NCBI GenBank assembly: GCA_902634045.1
Contig: CACPJE010000002.1
Coordinates: forward strand, 1 to 48,000
Length of the DNA: 48,000 nt
Reading direction: 5' to 3'
DNA from: an uncultured Pelagibacteraceae bacterium
GTDB taxonomy: Bacteria; Pseudomonadota; Alphaproteobacteria; Pelagibacterales; AG-422-B15
Part shown: positions 44,911 through 48,000 of the stretch, piece after piece
Layout of the letters: each line of letters starts with the position of its first letter
Position numbering within the stretch: the first letter of the stretch is position 1
Notes under the pieces: generated by a model
What the model was told of the DNA's origin: nothing
What the model saw: only the letters and a program-made list of their open reading frames with translations
Databases searched by the model: none
Program-made: the position numbers and the translations under genes

Positions 44911-44975
44911 AAAAAACCATCACCCTTGTTCGGTGATGCTCTGAACTAGCGGCACATGACTGCTTAATTGCAGTC
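44911..44975 (-). ncRNA. Candidate small RNA antisense to the rRNA promoter region
   Basis: Read on the minus strand the segment has a 5' hairpin (GACTGC-AATTAA-GCAGTC), a single-stranded stretch of about 19 nt, and then a strong terminator hairpin: CATCACC and GGTGATG with a 7-nt loop, followed by G and six T (complement of 44911-44916). This is the layout of a short Hfq-type sRNA of about 65 nt. A TATTAT -10 candidate (complement of 44981-44986) lies 5 nt upstream, but no -35 is visible. There is no minus-strand gene upstream that would need the terminator. Confidence 0.4.
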
Positions 44976-45063
44976 TTAATATAATATTGGAAATAATTCT
45001 AAATTTTTTCTACTGAAAAAATGTGGGATCTTTTGCGTGTTATGCTATTGGAAAAGTAAATTT

Positions 45064-45085
45064 GAAAGAGAAACGTGGACGGTAA
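45064..45085 (+). other. 5' strand of the pre-16S RNase III processing stem
   Basis: This 22-nt leader segment (GAAAGAGAAACG-T-GGACGGTAA) is complementary to 46733-46754 beyond the 16S 3' end: 12 + 9 base pairs around one T-T mismatch. Such long-range stems bring the ends of 16S precursor together for RNase III cleavage. Confidence 0.85.
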
Positions 45086-45113
45086 TTACACAGTACAGAA
45101 TAACCGTACACGT

Positions 45114-45156
45114 TTATTGGGTTATATAATTAATTTTTATATAACACCGCCAATAA
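45114..45156 (+). repeat. Hairpin in the 16S leader
   Basis: TTATTGG-GTTATATAA (45114-45129) pairs with TTATATAAC (45137-45145) and, after a 4-nt bulge ACCG, CCAATAA (45150-45156): 16 base pairs with a 7-nt loop. It lies about 20 nt before mature 16S and may guide rRNA folding or processing. Confidence 0.7.
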
Positions 45157-45176
45157 GTTTGTGTATGTCATTTTTA

Positions 45177-46664
<1,488 letters not shown>

Positions 46665-46732
46665 CTAAGAGTAATTTTTTGAGTTCAATTTTTTGGATTT
46701 AAAAGATATTTAACTTAGTAATTATATGTGGT

Positions 46733-46754
46733 TTACCGTCCTCGTTTCTCTTTC
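46733..46754 (+). other. 3' strand of the pre-16S RNase III processing stem
   Basis: TTACCGTCC-T-CGTTTCTCTTTC is the partner of 45064-45085. It sits in the spacer between the 16S 3' end and tRNA-Ile. Confidence 0.85.
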
Positions 46755-46783
46755 ATTGTTTAAAACTATTAAGCCTTACGTTT

Positions 46784-46861
<78 letters not shown>

Positions 46862-46877
46862 TGACGTGGTATCTCTT

Positions 46878-46953
46878 GGGGCTGTAGCTCAGCTGGGAGA
46901 GCACCTGCTTTGCAAGCAGGGGGTCACCGGTTCGATCCCGGTCAGCTCCACCA
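46878..46953 (+). tRNA. tRNA-Ala (TGC anticodon)
   Basis: Acceptor GGGGCTG (46878-46884) pairs with CAGCTCC (46943-46949, one G-U pair), followed by A73 and encoded CCA. The anticodon stem CTGCT/AGCAG encloses TTTGCAA, giving TGC. It lies 16 bp after tRNA-Ile. Confidence 0.97.
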
Positions 46954-47079
46954 AAGTTTTAAGCTTTTCTATTTACATCGTGAAGTGACATCAATACTAA
47001 ATTAATAAAATTTTTATTGAGAATTCAAAATATCTAAGTATTGCAAAAGACATATAAGTTTGTTTTTTGTACATAGAAT

Positions 47080-48000
<921 letters not shown>

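Larger units (their letters stand above)
44739..45176 (+). promoter_or_regulatory. rRNA operon promoter and leader region
   Basis: This 438-bp gap holds no protein gene. Three plus-strand promoter candidates are visible. One is TTGACT (44887-44892) with TATAAA (44908-44913), but with a 15-bp spacer. The second is ATGACT (44956-44961) with a perfect TATAAT (44980-44985) at 18 bp. The third is an extended -10 TGT-TATGCT (45038-45046) without a -35. The last two would place starts just upstream of the RNase III stem at 45064. I could not identify a boxA antitermination element with confidence. The region also carries a minus-strand sRNA candidate and a leader hairpin, listed separately. Confidence 0.5.

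Overview
The window is AT-rich, densely packed chromosomal DNA from an alphaproteobacterium. The 16S rRNA gene, the 16S-tRNA-Ile-tRNA-Ala-23S order and several gene neighbourhoods (cobT-cobS-J-domain-bolA, aroK-aroB-hlyC/corC, grxC-nitrilase-DUF1178-ubiG, prfA-prmC-DUF4167) are alphaproteobacterial. The low GC, short or negative gene spacing, many overlapping genes and few Shine-Dalgarno sequences suggest a streamlined, probably marine lineage of SAR11/HIMB59-like lifestyle. I cannot assign a genus. I see no phage, transposon, integron or CRISPR array.

Layout. 1-443: 3'-truncated DedA/YqaA-type membrane protein (minus). 541-4663: tRNA-Leu followed almost directly by pabB, pabC (p-aminobenzoate/folate) and a FATP-type acyl-CoA synthetase. 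4660-8941 (minus): an export-like cassette of RND/MMPL permease, LolA-like periplasmic protein and outer-membrane barrel. 8977-12356: ispH, a hotdog thioesterase, a GNAT, an L-2-hydroxyglutarate oxidase-like enzyme and csaA. 12370-13834: tRNA-Arg, a roughly 9% GC island, an 80-residue histone H1-tail-like protein, a double terminator, and a convergent CarD homologue with its own lysine-rich tail. 13846-14623: ferredoxin and a TerB-like protein. 14801-18275: methylmalonyl-CoA mutase, its chaperone MeaB, and ribosomal protein L28. 18268-24803: cobaltochelatase CobT/CobS, J-domain protein, BolA, CorC/HlyC, aroB, aroK. 24859-29745: a large exported protein of unknown function, xerD, malyl-CoA lyase, and accA with an unusual C-terminal membrane helix. 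29738-37765: secA, argJ, mutT, two exported proteins whose start codons abut head to head, grxC, a nitrilase, DUF1178, ubiG. 37881-44738: lysC, a RodZ-like protein, ispG, prfA, prmC, DUF4167, an M23 peptidase. 44739-48000: promoter and leader region with a candidate small RNA, then 16S, tRNA-Ile, tRNA-Ala and the 5' part of 23S.

How the genes work together. CobS/CobT belong to aerobic cobalamin synthesis, and the AdoCbl-dependent mutase plus MeaB use the cofactor; malyl-CoA lyase and AccA add acyl-CoA interconversions. PrmC methylates the release factor encoded just upstream. IspH and IspG are the two iron-sulfur enzymes ending the MEP isoprenoid pathway.

The least ordinary features are: the histone-tail-like gene facing a lysine-tailed CarD across an AT island; AccA with a predicted membrane anchor; two divergent genes sharing the palindrome ATGCAT as start codons; overlapping 3' ends in seven of eight convergent protein-gene pairs; a candidate sRNA antisense to the rRNA promoter region; and a substituted PLP-binding residue in PabC.
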